Part shown: positions 19,354 through 30,498 of the stretch, one piece after another | Position numbering within the stretch: position 1 is the stretch's first letter | Layout of the letters: each line of letters starts with the position of its first letter | Assembly (NCBI RefSeq): GCF_900096755.1 | Contig: NZ_LT615227.1 | Location: 584,457-648,456 of the forward strand | DNA from: Polynucleobacter necessarius | Lineage (GTDB): Bacteria > Pseudomonadota > Gammaproteobacteria > Burkholderiales > Burkholderiaceae | Reading direction: 5' to 3' | Length of the DNA stretch: 64,000 nucleotides | Position numbers and translations under genes: made by a program | Notes under the pieces: model-generated | Databases searched by the model: none | What the model was told of the DNA's origin: nothing | What the model saw: only the letters and a program-made list of their open reading frames with translations

Positions 19354-20867
19354 GCCACCTCGCTTGCTTGACGCAAATGCCAATCACTGGCCTGCTGATA
19401 TTGATGAGCCACTTGCAACAAGCGCGCTTCAGAAAAATAATTACCGATTAATTGCATGCCAATAGGTAAGTTGTTTGTATTAAATCCACAAGGAACGCTC
19501 ATCGCCGGTAAGCCAGCTAAGTTAGTGGAGAGCGTATAAATATCCTCTAAATACATTTGCACTGGATCTTTTGATTTCTCGCCCAGGCGCCAGGCCACAT
19601 CCGGGGCTACAGGCCCCAAGATCACATCGCATTGATTAAATGCAGCCTGAAAATCTGCTGCAATAATGCGGCGAATTTTTTGTGCCTGTAAATAGTAAGC
19701 ATCGTAGTAACCATGACAAAGAACGTAGGTTCCAATCATGATGCGACGCTTTACCTCAGAACCAAAACCTTCGGTGCGCGACTTCGCATACATGTCGCCA
19801 AGGTCACGATATTCATTCGCACGATATCCATAGCGCACGCCATCAAAACGACTCAAATTACTTGATGCCTCGGCCGGCGCCAAGACGTAATAGACCGGAA
19901 TAGATAACTTAGTTTTTGGCAGACTCACCTCAACAAGACTGGCGCCTAAGCTTTCTAAAAGTTTGGCTGCCTCATTGACGGATTTTGCAATGTCACTTGC
20001 CAAACCCTCTGCGAAAAATTCTTTAGGCAAACCAACGCGTAAACCCTCCAATGGTTTTGCAGAATTCGCGCTGCCATCACTCCAACTCTGATTAAGGTAA
20101 CGACCGTAATCTTCCCCGGAATCAGCCAAAGAAGTGGAGTCGCGTGGGTCGTGAGAAGACATTGCAGACAAGAGGAGCGCGCAGTCCTCTGCAGTCTTGC
20201 CCATCGGACCAGCTTGATCGAGTGAAGAGGCGTAGGCAATCATGCCGTAACGAGACACGCGCCCGTAACTAGGCTTAATTCCAGTCAAACCGCAAAATGC
20301 CGCTGGCTGGCGAATCGACCCGCCAGTATCAGTTCCTGTGGCGATGGGCGCCAAACCTGCTGCAACCGCTGCCGCAGAACCGCCCGAGGAGCCGCCTGCT
20401 ACGTGGGCTGCATTCCAAGGATTTAAAGCCGGCCCAAAGGCAGAGTTTTCATTAGATGAGCCCATTGCGAACTCATCCATATTCGTTTTACCCAAACAAA
20501 CCATGCCAGCACCATGGGGATTGTTTTCATCCGGAATACCCAGATTAGCAACCACTGTAGCGTCGAAGGGGCTTTGATATCCGGACAGGATTTTGGAGGC
20601 AGCAGTTGACTTCCAGCCACGCGTTACAAAGACATCCTTATGTGCGACAGGAATGCCCGTCAGCTTGCCGGCCTTCCCTGAAGAAATCAAGTGATCCGCC
20701 TTATTTGATTTCTCTAAGCTTAAGTGAGCATTCACATCAAGATAAGCATTCCACTGTTTTCCAGCCTCAATACGGTCCAAAAAGTACTGGGTCAACTCGG
20801 TGCTAGAAACCTCTTTTGCAGCAAGCGCTTTTGCCATTAAGACGATAGGGGTGTTGTGCCAACTCAT
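19350..20867 (-). CDS. gatA: Asp-tRNA(Asn)/Glu-tRNA(Gln) amidotransferase subunit A
   Basis: The 505-residue amidase frees ammonia from glutamine for transamidation. The Ser-cisSer-Lys triad is visible: K77 (VAHKDVF), the GGSSGGS loop (158-164) and S184 in [11 protein letters not shown]. It overlaps gatC by 4 bp and gatB by 4 bp. Full length, intact. Confidence 0.97.
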   Translation of the reverse strand: MSWHNTPIVLMAKALAAKEVSSTELTQYFLDRIEAGKQWNAYLDVNAHLSLEKSNKADHLISSGKAGKLTGIPVAHKDVFVTRGWKSTAASKILSGYQSPFDATVVANLGIPDENNPHGAGMVCLGKTNMDEFAMGSSNENSAFGPALNPWNAAHVAGGSSGGSAAAVAAGLAPIATGTDTGGSIRQPAAFCGLTGIKPSYGRVSRYGMIAYASSLDQAGPMGKTAEDCALLLSAMSSHDPRDSTSLADSGEDYGRYLNQSWSDGSANSAKPLEGLRVGLPKEFFAEGLASDIAKSVNEAAKLLESLGASLVEVSLPKTKLSIPVYYVLAPAEASSNLSRFDGVRYGYRANEYRDLGDMYAKSRTEGFGSEVKRRIMIGTYVLCHGYYDAYYLQAQKIRRIIAADFQAAFNQCDVILGPVAPDVAWRLGEKSKDPVQMYLEDIYTLSTNLAGLPAMSVPCGFNTNNLPIGMQLIGNYFSEARLLQVAHQYQQASDWHLRQASEVA

Positions 20868-21157
20868 TCGATCACCCTCGGAACTAGGAAGTAGCCATCC
20901 TGCTGTGCGGGGGCTGATTGCATGTTTTCGGAGCGATGGTCTTTTTCAGTAACTTGGTCGACCCGCATGGGCTGGGCCAAATCACGCAAAAAGAGGATCG
21001 GATGGGCCAAAGGCTCAAGTCCGGTTGTATCAACGGCCTGCATTTCCTCAACCAAGGAAAAAATAGCCTGCAATTGAGGCAAAACTGCCTCGGCTTCTGC
21101 CTGATTTAACTCAAGCCTAGAAAGGTGCGCAATGCGCTGGACATCATCAAGTTTCAT
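20864..21157 (-). CDS. gatC: Asp-tRNA(Asn)/Glu-tRNA(Gln) amidotransferase subunit C
   Basis: The 97-residue belt subunit stabilises GatA-Gat[14 protein letters not shown] at the N-terminus and PLAHP in the middle are conserved, and the C-terminus YFLVPRVIE is the typical end. First gene of gatCAB; divergent from mreB over 64 bp of AT-rich DNA that must hold both promoters. Confidence 0.95.
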   Translation of the reverse strand: MKLDDVQRIAHLSRLELNQAEAEAVLPQLQAIFSLVEEMQAVDTTGLEPLAHPILFLRDLAQPMRVDQVTEKDHRSENMQSAPAQQDGYFLVPRVIE

Positions 21158-21197
21158 GGGGCGCTAGAAGAGTATCATTCTTATATATTTTCATTAA

Positions 21198-22265
<1,068 letters not shown>

Positions 22266-22289
22266 GCGACATACACGTCGATCAGGGAA

Positions 22290-23225
22290 TTGCAACATAG
22301 CGCTCCACCACTTTTCAGACAGGGCATTCCGGCCTTACTTAAACTGATTGTCTGTCTGTCGATCAGCATCGCTCTGATGCTAATCGATTTTCGCTTTAAA
22401 GCACTCGATCCGATTCGCAACAATGTCAATTGGATTTTGCGTCCTCTTGAATATGTCATGATGGCGCCGCGAAATGCGTACGAAGCAACATCAGAATATT
22501 TCACAACTAGATCTACTCTTGATCAAGAAAATCAAGTGATGAAAGTTCGCCAAGCTGAACTTTCTCTGCTGGCTAATCAATCCGAATTTCTCATAGTCGA
22601 GAACCAAAATTTGCGCGAGCTGATGGCTTTGCAAAAACAGGTTCCATTCAAAGCATTGCCTGTGGAAATTTTGTTTAATCCACCCAACCCAATTTCACAA
22701 CGTATTGTGATTAATCGCGGCAGCAACGATGGCCTAAAGCTTGGCAACCCGATTGCTAATGATTCCGGCATATTGGGCCAGGTAGTGCGCCTTTATGAGC
22801 GCTCTGCAGAGGTTTCCCTGCTAGAGGACCGTGATTTTGCGGTTCCCGTCCAAGTAGCTCGTAACGGGCTTCGAGCTGCGGTATTTGGAGCCGGAAGGGG
22901 CAATCCCCTAGAACTTCGCTATTTACCTGTGGCCAGCGACTTGGAAGTGGGCGATATTTTGCTGACCTCAGGAATTGATGGCGTTTATCCCCCTGGGTTT
23001 GCGGTAGCGGTAATTAGTAAGATTGAGCGCAATATTGATAAGAACTCTTCTAATGTGTTTTGCGTACCTGTTGCCGCAGTCAATCGCTACCGTCAAGCGC
23101 TTGCTCTTTTGTATGACCCACAGTTTGACGCTAAAGCGCCAACCATTAGCAACAAATCTACTTCGGGCGCCCCATTAACGAATACGCCGGGTAGACGCCA
23201 AACGCGCGCGCGAGGAATGCAGTGA
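22290..23225 (+). CDS. mreC: Rod shape-determining protein MreC
   Basis: This 311-residue bitopic protein has one membrane segment near residues 14-32 followed by a coiled-coil (LDQENQVMKVRQAEL) and beta-rich periplasmic barrels with the motif INRGSNDGLKLGNPI. The TTG at 22290 follows GATCAGGGAA and gives a normal N-terminus. MreC links MreB to PBP2 and RodA. It overlaps mreD by 4 bp. Confidence 0.95.
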   Translation: MQHSAPPLFRQGIPALLKLIVCLSISIALMLIDFRFKALDPIRNNVNWILRPLEYVMMAPRNAYEATSEYFTTRSTLDQENQVMKVRQAELSLLANQSEFLIVENQNLRELMALQKQVPFKALPVEILFNPPNPISQRIVINRGSNDGLKLGNPIANDSGILGQVVRLYERSAEVSLLEDRDFAVPVQVARNGLRAAVFGAGRGNPLELRYLPVASDLEVGDILLTSGIDGVYPPGFAVAVISKIERNIDKNSSNVFCVPVAAVNRYRQALALLYDPQFDAKAPTISNKSTSGAPLTNTPGRRQTRARGMQ

Positions 23226-23746
23226 TTGATTTCCAAAGCGGCTACATTCTGCGTCCGGTAAATCTGGTCTTTATTTATTTCAGTTTATTTTGTGCGCTGT
23301 TATTAAACCTATTGCCGATTGGCAACTACGGCTGGGTGCCCGACTGGTTAATTCTGTGTATTGTGTTTTGGAATATTCACCAGCATCGCTATGTCAACGT
23401 CATCACCGCCTTCATTCTTGGCTTGATGATGGATGTTCACAATTCAGATTTACTGGGCCTACATGCCTTTAGTTATTCACTCGTCGCGTACGTCGCCATC
23501 TCATGGCATCGACGCATTGTGGCACTCACCGTTCTCCCGCAGGCCTTGCATCTGCTACCCATCTTTTTATTGGTATCGCTTTTCCCCGTATTGGCGCATT
23601 GGCTGCTGAGCGGCGAGCTATATTGGTGGGCCCTCACAGGTGCTATTCAGGCAGTAATTGAAGCGATGCTATGGCCGTTAGCAACACGCATCTTGTTAGC
23701 GCCGCAGCGCCGGCCATTAGATGTTGATCACAATCGACCTCTCTAA
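23222..23746 (+). CDS. mreD: Rod shape-determining protein MreD
   Basis: The 174-residue polytopic inner-membrane protein has about five hydrophobic segments and the GLMMDVHNSDLLGLHAF loop conserved in MreD. Starts with GTG inside the mreC end (overlap), as expected in this operon. Needed for elongasome assembly. Confidence 0.93.
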   Translation: MIDFQSGYILRPVNLVFIYFSLFCALLLNLLPIGNYGWVPDWLILCIVFWNIHQHRYVNVITAFILGLMMDVHNSDLLGLHAFSYSLVAYVAISWHRRIVALTVLPQALHLLPIFLLVSLFPVLAHWLLSGELYWWALTGAIQAVIEAMLWPLATRILLAPQRRPLDVDHNRPL

Positions 23747-23754
23747 GAAGCGGT

Positions 23755-25662
23755 ATGGCTTCTTTTAAAAAGCCGGACCTCGACTCATTTCAAGAGCGCA
23801 TTCATATTGCGACGCTATTCGTCACATTTTGTTTTTTACTGCTCATTACTCGTTTGGTTTGGTTACAGCTTGTTAGTCACGGTAAATACGCCCTTTTAGC
23901 GGAGAGTAATCGAATTGCGTTGGTGCCAGCGCCAGCCAACCGAGGCCTTTTGATTGATCGCAATGGCATCGTCATCGGCCGAAATTACTCCGCCCTTACG
24001 CTAGATGTAAATGCAGAGGAAGTGAAGGGCAATGTCGACCAGCTAATTAGCGATCTTTCCGAAATCATTGATATTTCCCCGAGGGATCGCCGCAATTTCA
24101 AGCGCTTCTTAGAGGATTCTCGCAATATGGGGACATTTCCCCTGCGCTCCATGCTCAATGAGGCCGAAACTGCCCGATTTATGGCCAATCGCTACCGTTT
24201 TCCCGGGGTCGAAATCCGCGCCAGGAGCTTCCGGGAGTACCCATATAACGAATTAGCCTCCCATTTAATTGGCTATATTGGCCGCGTTTCTCAGAAGGAC
24301 AAGGAGCGCATGCAGGCTGAAATTGAGGGCGCCAAATCAGATGATCCAGATGCTTTGCAAGCTTTATTTTTGCCGGGCATTCAATACGTAGGAAAAATTG
24401 GCCTAGAGCAAAGTTATGAAACGGTTTTGCGTGGCGTGCCTGGTTACGACCAAGTAGAAATCACTGCTGGCGGAAAACCAGTTCGCACTCTTTCTAGCTC
24501 ACCTTCAGTGCCCGGTAAAAATGTGGTTCTCTCGGTTGATATCAAGCTGCAATATTTAGTGGAGCAGCTATATGGAAATTTCCGTGGCGCATTCGTTGCA
24601 ATTGAACCTGAGACAGGCGATGTTTTGGCATTCGTCTCTAAACCTAATTTCAATCCCAATGACTTTGTTGAAGGCATTGACTCAGTTACCTGGAAGGAGC
24701 TCAATGACTCTCCACAAAAGCCGCTCTATAACCGTCCACTCAAAGGTATCTACCCGCCAGGATCGACTTATAAGCCCTTCATGGCGCTAGCCGCTCTAGA
24801 AAATAAAAAGCGTACGCCATCACAAACGATTTCTGATCCCGGTTACTTTGACTTTGGTAACCATACGTTCCGCGACGATAAAAAAGGTGGTCACGGAATT
24901 GTTGGTATGCAAAAGTCTATTGTTGAGTCTTGTGACACTTACTACTACATGCTTGCGCGTGATATGGGCGTGAACATGATGCATGACTTCATGAAGCCAC
25001 TTGGCTTTGGCCAAATTACCGGAATTGATTTACAAGGCGAAGCAAGAGGCGTTTTGCCGTCTACCGAGTGGAAAAAAAATACATTCAAAAAACCAGAGCA
25101 GCAGAAATGGTATGAAGGCGAAACAATTTCATTGGGCATTGGCCAAGGTTATAACGCTTTCACTATTTTGCAATTAGCGCACGCCATGGCAAACGTTGCT
25201 AATAATGGCATCGTGATGAAGCCGCACTTAGTGAAAGCAATTGAAGATCCGTTTACTCGTAATAGAGTTCTGACAACACCAAAAGAAAGTTATCGCATTG
25301 ATCTCAATACAGAGAATATTGAGGTGATTAAAAAGGCCATGCTAGAAGTAAACGTCTCAGGTACTTCAGCAGCAGCATTTAAAGGAACTGGTTATCAGGT
25401 TGGCGGAAAGACTGGAACCGCACAGGTCTTTAGCTTGAATTCTAAAGAATATAAACACGGCTCAACTGCAGAATTTTTACGTGACCATGCTTTATATATT
25501 GCTTTTGCGCCAGCAGACAAACCAACAATTGTGATTGCAATGGTTGTAGAGAATGCAGGCTTTGGTGCGCAGTATGCAGCTCCGATTGCGCGTAAAGCTT
25601 TGGACTTTTACATAGAGGGCAAGTGGCCTAAGGAGATTCCTGAATGGAAAAGAGCCCCTTAA
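23755..25662 (+). CDS. mrdA: Penicillin-binding protein 2 (peptidoglycan transpeptidase)
   Basis: This 635-residue class B PBP has a membrane anchor at about 18-40, a dimerisation domain, and the transpeptidase motifs STYK (337-340, nucleophile Ser), SCD (392-394) and KTGT (552-555). It cross-links lateral wall peptidoglycan with RodA. The last 19 bp overlap rodA, indicating coupled translation. Intact. Confidence 0.97.
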   Translation: MASFKKPDLDSFQERIHIATLFVTFCFLLLITRLVWLQLVSHGKYALLAESNRIALVPAPANRGLLIDRNGIVIGRNYSALTLDVNAEEVKGNVDQLISDLSEIIDISPRDRRNFKRFLEDSRNMGTFPLRSMLNEAETARFMANRYRFPGVEIRARSFREYPYNELASHLIGYIGRVSQKDKERMQAEIEGAKSDDPDALQALFLPGIQYVGKIGLEQSYETVLRGVPGYDQVEITAGGKPVRTLSSSPSVPGKNVVLSVDIKLQYLVEQLYGNFRGAFVAIEPETGDVLAFVSKPNFNPNDFVEGIDSVTWKELNDSPQKPLYNRPLKGIYPPGSTYKPFMALAALENKKRTPSQTISDPGYFDFGNHTFRDDKKGGHGIVGMQKSIVESCDTYYYMLARDMGVNMMHDFMKPLGFGQITGIDLQGEARGVLPSTEWKKNTFKKPEQQKWYEGETISLGIGQGYNAFTILQLAHAMANVANNGIVMKPHLVKAIEDPFTRNRVLTTPKESYRIDLNTENIEVIKKAMLEVNVSGTSAAAFKGTGYQVGGKTGTAQVFSLNSKEYKHGSTAEFLRDHALYIAFAPADKPTIVIAMVVENAGFGAQYAAPIARKALDFYIEGKWPKEIPEWKRAP

Positions 25663-26795
25663 TCAAAGTAAAAGCATTTTTCTTTAGTATCTTTGCGGGC
25701 TTAGATCACCAGCTAGGCCTTATTCTGCTTGGCTTGGCGGCTGTTGGCTTTTTCACTTTTTTATCGGCAAGCCAAAACACTCCCGTACAAATTGCAGATG
25801 AATTGCGCAATCTCGCACTTTCATTTGCCGTGATGTGGATTGTGTCCCGCATTCCACCAAAATGGTTGGAGATGGGTGCAGTATGGATTTACGGATTTGG
25901 TGTTGCACTTTTAATCGCAGTAGCTGCGTTTGGACTCATCAAAAAAGGTGCACGTCGATGGCTAAACATTGGCGTTGTAATTCAGCCATCTGAAATTATG
26001 AAGATTGCCATGCCATTGATGCTTGCTTGGTATTTCCAGAAACGCGAAGGCATCCAAAAATCTTGGGACTATGGAGTTGCAGCGATTATTTTGGCAATCC
26101 CCGTATTCTTAATTGCTCGCCAACCCGACTTAGGTACGGCACTCTTAGTTTTTGCAGCAGGTCTTTATGTCATTATCTTGGCGGGTCTGCCTTGGAAATG
26201 GATTCTGCCATTTGTTGGCCTAGGCGTTATTGGCATTTTGTTAATCATTATTTTCGGCAGCACTATTTGCGCGCACGATGTTGTTTGGCCATTTGTACAT
26301 AACTACCAAAAGCATCGTATCTGCACCTTGCTCGACCCCACTAGCGATCCACTAGGAAAAGGCTTTCATACAATCCAATCCATGATTGCCATCGGATCTG
26401 GCGGGTTCTTTGGAAAAGGCTGGTTTCAAGGAACTCAAGCGCATTTGGAATTTATTCCAGAAAAACATACTGACTTTGTCTTTGCTGTGTTCTCAGAAGA
26501 ATTTGGTCTATTAGGCAACTTAGTATTGCTTGCCCTTTTCTTCTCGCTTATTAAAAGAGGTTTGACCATTTCAGCAAGCGCGCCTAATTTATTCACACGA
26601 CTATTAGGCGCTGCAGTAACTTTAATTTTCTTTACCTATGCTTTTGTGAACATCGGAATGGTGAGTGGCTTATTGCCGGTTGTTGGGGTGCCGCTGCCAT
26701 TTATTAGTTACGGCGGCACCGCGCTCGCTACCCTTGGTTTTGGTGCCGGCATCTTGATGAGCATTCATCGCCATCGCCGTTTAGTGCAAAGCTAA
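25644..26795 (+). CDS. rodA: Peptidoglycan glycosyltransferase RodA
   Basis: This 383-residue SEDS-family membrane enzyme has about ten hydrophobic segments and the signatures SEIMKIAMPLMLAWYF, RQPDLGTALLVFAAGLY, FIPEKHTDFVFAVFSEEFG and PLPFISYGGTA. It polymerises lipid II in the elongasome with PBP2. Last gene of the operon. A CCTCAA/TTGAGG hairpin follows at 26819-26836 but lacks a T-run. Confidence 0.97.
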   Translation: MEKSPLIKVKAFFFSIFAGLDHQLGLILLGLAAVGFFTFLSASQNTPVQIADELRNLALSFAVMWIVSRIPPKWLEMGAVWIYGFGVALLIAVAAFGLIKKGARRWLNIGVVIQPSEIMKIAMPLMLAWYFQKREGIQKSWDYGVAAIILAIPVFLIARQPDLGTALLVFAAGLYVIILAGLPWKWILPFVGLGVIGILLIIIFGSTICAHDVVWPFVHNYQKHRICTLLDPTSDPLGKGFHTIQSMIAIGSGGFFGKGWFQGTQAHLEFIPEKHTDFVFAVFSEEFGLLGNLVLLALFFSLIKRGLTISASAPNLFTRLLGAAVTLIFFTYAFVNIGMVSGLLPVVGVPLPFISYGGTALATLGFGAGILMSIHRHRRLVQS

Positions 26796-26853
26796 ATAGA
26801 AGTCACTTGCTTGATAAGCCTCAAGAATTATTGAGGAAATAAAAAAGGAAGAA

Positions 26854-27138
26854 TTACTTCTTACGCTTGTTAACTGAATCTTTAAATGCTTTACCAGCAG
26901 AAAATTTAACAGTTTTTGCAGCAGCGATTTTGAGTGGCTCGCCAGTTTTTGGGTTGCGACCCATACGTGCAGCACGTTCGCCAGAAGCAAATGTACCAAA
27001 GCCGATCAGTTGCACTGAGTCACCTTTAGTAACAGCTTTGATGATTGTGTCGATTGCAGAATTCAATGCGAATTCAGCTTTGGCTTTAGAAATCTCCGCG
27101 TCGTCAGCAATCGCTGCGATTAGTTCGGCTTTGTTCAA
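26854..27138 (-). CDS. hup: HU family nucleoid DNA-binding protein
   Basis: The 94-residue histone-like protein has the HU signature [24 protein letters not shown] in the DNA-binding arm region. The start is set at TTG 27138 ([14 protein letters not shown]) because AAGGAG lies just before it and this N-terminus is the family's; the frame runs further upstream to 27174 without conservation. It bends and compacts DNA as a dimer. Convergent with rodA. Confidence 0.95.
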   Translation of the reverse strand: MNKAELIAAIADDAEISKAKAEFALNSAIDTIIKAVTKGDSVQLIGFGTFASGERAARMGRNPKTGEPLKIAAAKTVKFSAGKAFKDSVNKRKK

Positions 27139-27251
27139 GTGAAGCTCCTTATAGATATTGATGTCAGCGCACATTACGCTTACATGATTTTAACCACAAA
27201 AAATTACAAAAATAAAGTTGCGTTACAGCAATTTTTTACTACGACTACAAA

Positions 27252-27599
27252 TTAGTCATCCAAAACGGTGATATCGGAAACAAAATACTCGGTATCGCCA
27301 AAACAAGAAGTTGGCAAACCAATGTGTTGGTCATACTTTAGTGCAACTTTTTTCCCTAAATTGGCATTTATTTTTTGCGCAACAGCATCTTCACGCACCG
27401 TAAAGAGGAATTTTTCTGACATGGTGCCCGGCATAGAAACCATCGCCAATTCACCCTCCCAGGTTTTGCATAAATAGCCACGATTGGAGAATTTCTGCAC
27501 ATATCCTGCGCGCTCACCGCTTCCATAGCTCCAATTTAGCATCACCCACGTGTATGCAGAAATACCCACTAACCCAATTAAAACAAGGATTAAGAGCAA
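27252..27599 (-). CDS. Conserved membrane-anchored protein of unknown function
   Basis: The 115-residue protein has one N-terminal hydrophobic segment (about 1-20), then a soluble domain with YGSGERAGYVQKFSNRGYLCKTWEGELAM. I recall similar proteins in Burkholderiaceae, sometimes mislabelled as 6-phosphogluconate dehydrogenase, but no function is known to me. The TTG at 27599 is the only standard start near the hydrophobic segment. Flanked by HU and a 220-bp stretch without genes. Confidence 0.7.
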   Translation of the reverse strand: MLLILVLIGLVGISAYTWVMLNWSYGSGERAGYVQKFSNRGYLCKTWEGELAMVSMPGTMSEKFLFTVREDAVAQKINANLGKKVALKYDQHIGLPTSCFGDTEYFVSDITVLDD

Positions 27600-27820
27600 C
27601 TTTATAAAGCTATTTATACGATCTTCCTTAATAAATCTTCACACAAACCTTGGGCAGGTCATTACATCTTCTATATGCAGTATATGTGCATCTCAATATT
27701 AAAAACGGCCTCTTTATAGTCAGCGCACTACGTTTATTTGGCGGCCTAAGGCTTGACTCACACCAAAGACAATTAGTCATGCAAATATTTTGAGCGTTTT
27801 GTAGGTGGTCGTTTGGTGAC
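27600..27820. other. Intergenic stretch without recognisable gene
   Basis: About 220 bp between the hypothetical protein and DUF167. It is AT-rich and contains a short repeated TATATG/GTATATGTGCAT element. Open frames here are shadows without conserved features. No tRNA, terminator or protein remnant could be identified. Confidence 0.4.
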
Positions 27821-28117
27821 TTAGGGTGCCAATATCTGGGCAATCTGTTCCGGACTGATCGCTCCCCATATTTCCACCCGCTTCTTGCGGCTATTTTGAC
27901 CGGATACAAATTGAATCTGCTTTTGGGGCACCCTCAATTGCCTCGAAAGCCAGGCCAATAAAAGCTCATTGGCCTTATTTTCTAGGGCTGGGGCTTGAAG
28001 GGAGATCTTCAGGCAGCCGTCATGCAGCCCAACCACCTTGGTTTGTTTTGCCCCTGGCTGGCAATGCAAACTTAAGATGATTCCGGCAGGGGTTTGCTTT
28101 AACCAAATGGGCGTCAT
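27821..28117 (-). CDS. yggU: DUF167 (YggU) family protein
   Basis: This 98-residue small alpha/beta protein has the DUF167 pattern: ILSLHCQPGAKQTKVVGLHDGCLKISLQAP, then ENKANELLLAWLSRQLRVPQKQIQFVSGQNSRKKRVEI. The biochemical role is unknown; the gene is often near yggT or proC in proteobacteria. It diverges from carbonic anhydrase across 22 bp. Confidence 0.9.
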   Translation of the reverse strand: MTPIWLKQTPAGIILSLHCQPGAKQTKVVGLHDGCLKISLQAPALENKANELLLAWLSRQLRVPQKQIQFVSGQNSRKKRVEIWGAISPEQIAQILAP

Positions 28118-28139
28118 TAAAGTACTTTAAACTGAATCT

Positions 28140-28811
28140 ATGACGACTAAGAATTCTCAAGCTCTCGAGCAATTATTTGCAAATAATCGTGCTTGGGCCG
28201 AAAGCATGGTGGCAAAGGATGGCGACTTCTTTAAACGCCTAGTTTCCCAGCAGGCCCCTGAATACCTTTGGATAGGTTGCTCTGATAGTCGAGTGCCCGC
28301 CAACGATATTGTGAATTTATTACCCGGCGAATTATTTGTTCACCGCAACGTTGCAAACGTCGTAGTTCACACTGATTTAAATTGCCTATCCGTCATTCAG
28401 TTTGCTATTGACTTACTCAAGGTCAAACACATATTGGTTGTAGGTCACTATGGCTGTTCCGGCGTGCATGCAGCGCTAACTGACAAACGAGTTGGCTTAG
28501 CCGATAACTGGTTGCGTCACGTAAAAGATGTGCACCAAAAACATGAGCGTTACCTAGGGGATGTCATCCCAACGCCAAAACGTCAAGATCGTTTATGCGA
28601 ACTCAATGTCATTGAGCAGGTTATTAACGTATGCGAGACAACGATCGTGCAAGATGCCTGGGCACATGGCCAGGACCTCACTGTTCATGGCTGGGCTTAT
28701 CGTCTTGAAACGGGCTTGGTCAATGATTTGGGCATGTCAAGCAGCTCAATCGAAGAAATGACCGAGCGTTATGCCAAGTCCATCAAGCGTTACGAATCAG
28801 AGCAAAGCTAA
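28140..28811 (+). CDS. can: Beta-class carbonic anhydrase
   Basis: The 223-residue zinc enzyme interconverts CO2 and bicarbonate. Zinc ligands C47, H103 and C106 with the D49-R51 dyad are seen in GCSDSRVP and VGHYGCSGV. Cytoplasmic, since no signal peptide is present. Its stop precedes the frameshifted acyltransferase by one base. Intact. Confidence 0.96.
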   Translation: MTTKNSQALEQLFANNRAWAESMVAKDGDFFKRLVSQQAPEYLWIGCSDSRVPANDIVNLLPGELFVHRNVANVVVHTDLNCLSVIQFAIDLLKVKHILVVGHYGCSGVHAALTDKRVGLADNWLRHVKDVHQKHERYLGDVIPTPKRQDRLCELNVIEQVINVCETTIVQDAWAHGQDLTVHGWAYRLETGLVNDLGMSSSSIEEMTERYAKSIKRYESEQS

Positions 28812-28812
28812 T

Positions 28813-29713
28813 TTGCTCAAATCTTTTTTGAACTACCTGGGGGTTGGCTTTCTTGCGCCCCTCTCGCTTCTTCCTTATAAGCTCTTAGTTGCTATTGGTT
28901 ATGGCCTGGGCTATATAGCCGCTCGCATCCCGAGCGATAGGGCGCGCGTTGTCAAAACGAATCTGCGCTTATGTTTTCCGAACTTAAACAAAGCCGAAAT
29001 TGATGAGCTTAGTAAACAGCACTGGCGACTGCTTGGTCGTAGCCTAGTTGAAAAAAGCATCATCTGGTTTGGTAGCTCAAAAAAATTGAGCGAAATGATT
29101 GAGGTGAAATCAGCCGTAGATCTTGCCAGCAAAAAACCGCGCATCTTAGTTAATATGCACTTCATAGGAATTGAGGGCAGCATTATTTTGAGTGCTCTCT
29201 CTAAAGAAAAGCACTGGCCCCGCACTTCAGGGTTTTTTCAAAGAATGAAAAGTCCGTTTTTTAATCAAAAAAATTGTGGAATGGCGCAATCGCTTTGGCG
29301 GCAATTCAATTGAGCGCCAGGGGAATGCCAAAGCCATCATTCGCGAAATTCGCAATGGCGATTTCATCATCATTTCACCTAACATTGATCTGGGGCTTAA
29401 GGACTCTGAGTTTGTTCCCTTCTTTGGAATTCAAGCTAATACCATCACCACCATCTCTCGTTTAGCAAAAATTACCGGTGCCGATGCGTGTCTAATGACC
29501 ACCACTTTAAAAGCAGATGAATCTGGTTATCTTTGCGAAATTAGAGCGCCCTTGGAAAATTTCCCGGGCGCGGATCCAAAGTCAGACACCGCGCGCCTTA
29601 ATCAATACTTTGAATCTGAAATTCGCCTTCGACCAGCGGAATACTACTGGGTTCATAAGCGCTTCAAAAACCCACCTAATGGCGGCTCAAACCCCTATAA
29701 CCCTTCTATCTAG
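28813..29713 (+). pseudogene. Third LpxL/HtrB-family acyltransferase, frameshifted in a seven-A run
   Basis: A paralogue of the gene at 6584-7475: RVVKTNLRLCFPNL and HFIGIE (HX4E) in the first frame, PFFGIQANTITTISRLA and RPAEYYWVHKRFK in the second. The first frame passes FFNQK and runs into non-homologous residues after the A-run at 29267-29273. Removing one A restores FFNQKIVEWRNRFGGN, matching its paralogue. TTG at 28813 is a plausible start, one base after the carbonic anhydrase stop. The break falls mid-protein, so neither half should be active unless slippage corrects it. Confidence 0.82.
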
Positions 29714-29738
29714 AGGCCTTTTGTCCTATCATTAAGGG

Positions 29739-30493
29739 ATGACCGAACGTATTGGGCTTTTTGCCGATCTCCACAGTAATTTAGAAGCTTTTGAGGCCTG
29801 TATGGCTCGCGCCGAAGAGCTTGGCGTTACCCGCATGGTCTTCTTAGGCGATCTCGTGGGATATAACGCAGACCCGGTAGCGGTGATTGATTGCATCGCT
29901 GCGCTTGTAGAAAGCAAAAAAGCAATTGCCGTTCTTGGCAATCATGATGAGGCAATTTTTAAAGATACGCGCAATCAGATGAATGCTAGCGCGAATGCCG
30001 CTATCGAGTGGAGTAAATCTCAACTCCAAAACAGTCATGTAGAGTTTTTAAAAAATCTGCCACTTATTGTTCAGGAAGAAAAAATTTGCTTTGTACAAGC
30101 CTCTGCTCACAATCCTGCTGACTGGAATTACATTACCGACAGCATGAGCGCATGGCGCTGCGTACAGAACTCTGGAAAGAGCTATACCTTTGTTGGGCAT
30201 GCGCATGAACAGGCGCTTTTTTATCAAAGCGCTGTTGGCAAATTAATTCGCTTTACGCCGCATCCTGGCGATGAAATTCCCGTCCTACAGCACCGCCAAT
30301 GGGGGTGGGCGTTGTTGGATCACTTGGTCAGCCTAGAGACGGTAATCCAGAAGGCTGCTTGGCTGTTTTTGAACCAGAATCTGAAGTGTTGACATTCCAC
30401 CGCACGCCTTACGATCACTTTACTGCCGCCGACAAAGTACGTCGTGCTGGACTTCCAGAAGATCTGGCGAACCGCCTCATTACAGGCAAATAA
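29739..30493 (+). pseudogene. Calcineurin-like phosphoesterase, frameshifted in a G-run
   Basis: MTERIGLFADLHSNLEAFEACM, GDLVGYNADP, GNHDEA and GHAHEQ give the metal ligands of the YfcE/MJ0936-like metallophosphatase family. After HRQW at the five-G run (30301-30305) the conserved VVGSLGQPRDGNP continues in another frame to 30493. Taking two G out restores WVGVVGSLGQPRDG with the family's spacing; adding one is less good. Without repair the C-terminal ~65 residues are lost. It sits just before the kinase-USP gene, with which it appears to form an operon. Confidence 0.82.
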
Positions 30494-30498
30494 TATTT

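Noticed and set aside
26819..26836. CCTCAA-TTGAGG hairpin after rodA as a terminator
   Set aside because: The stem is only 6 bp and is followed by A-rich, not T-rich, sequence in the rodA direction; the T-run lies before the stem in the other direction.
27628..27909. A 93-codon minus-strand frame upstream of the HU region
   Set aside because: It overlaps the true DUF167 gene in another frame, has no conserved features and no ribosome-binding site.
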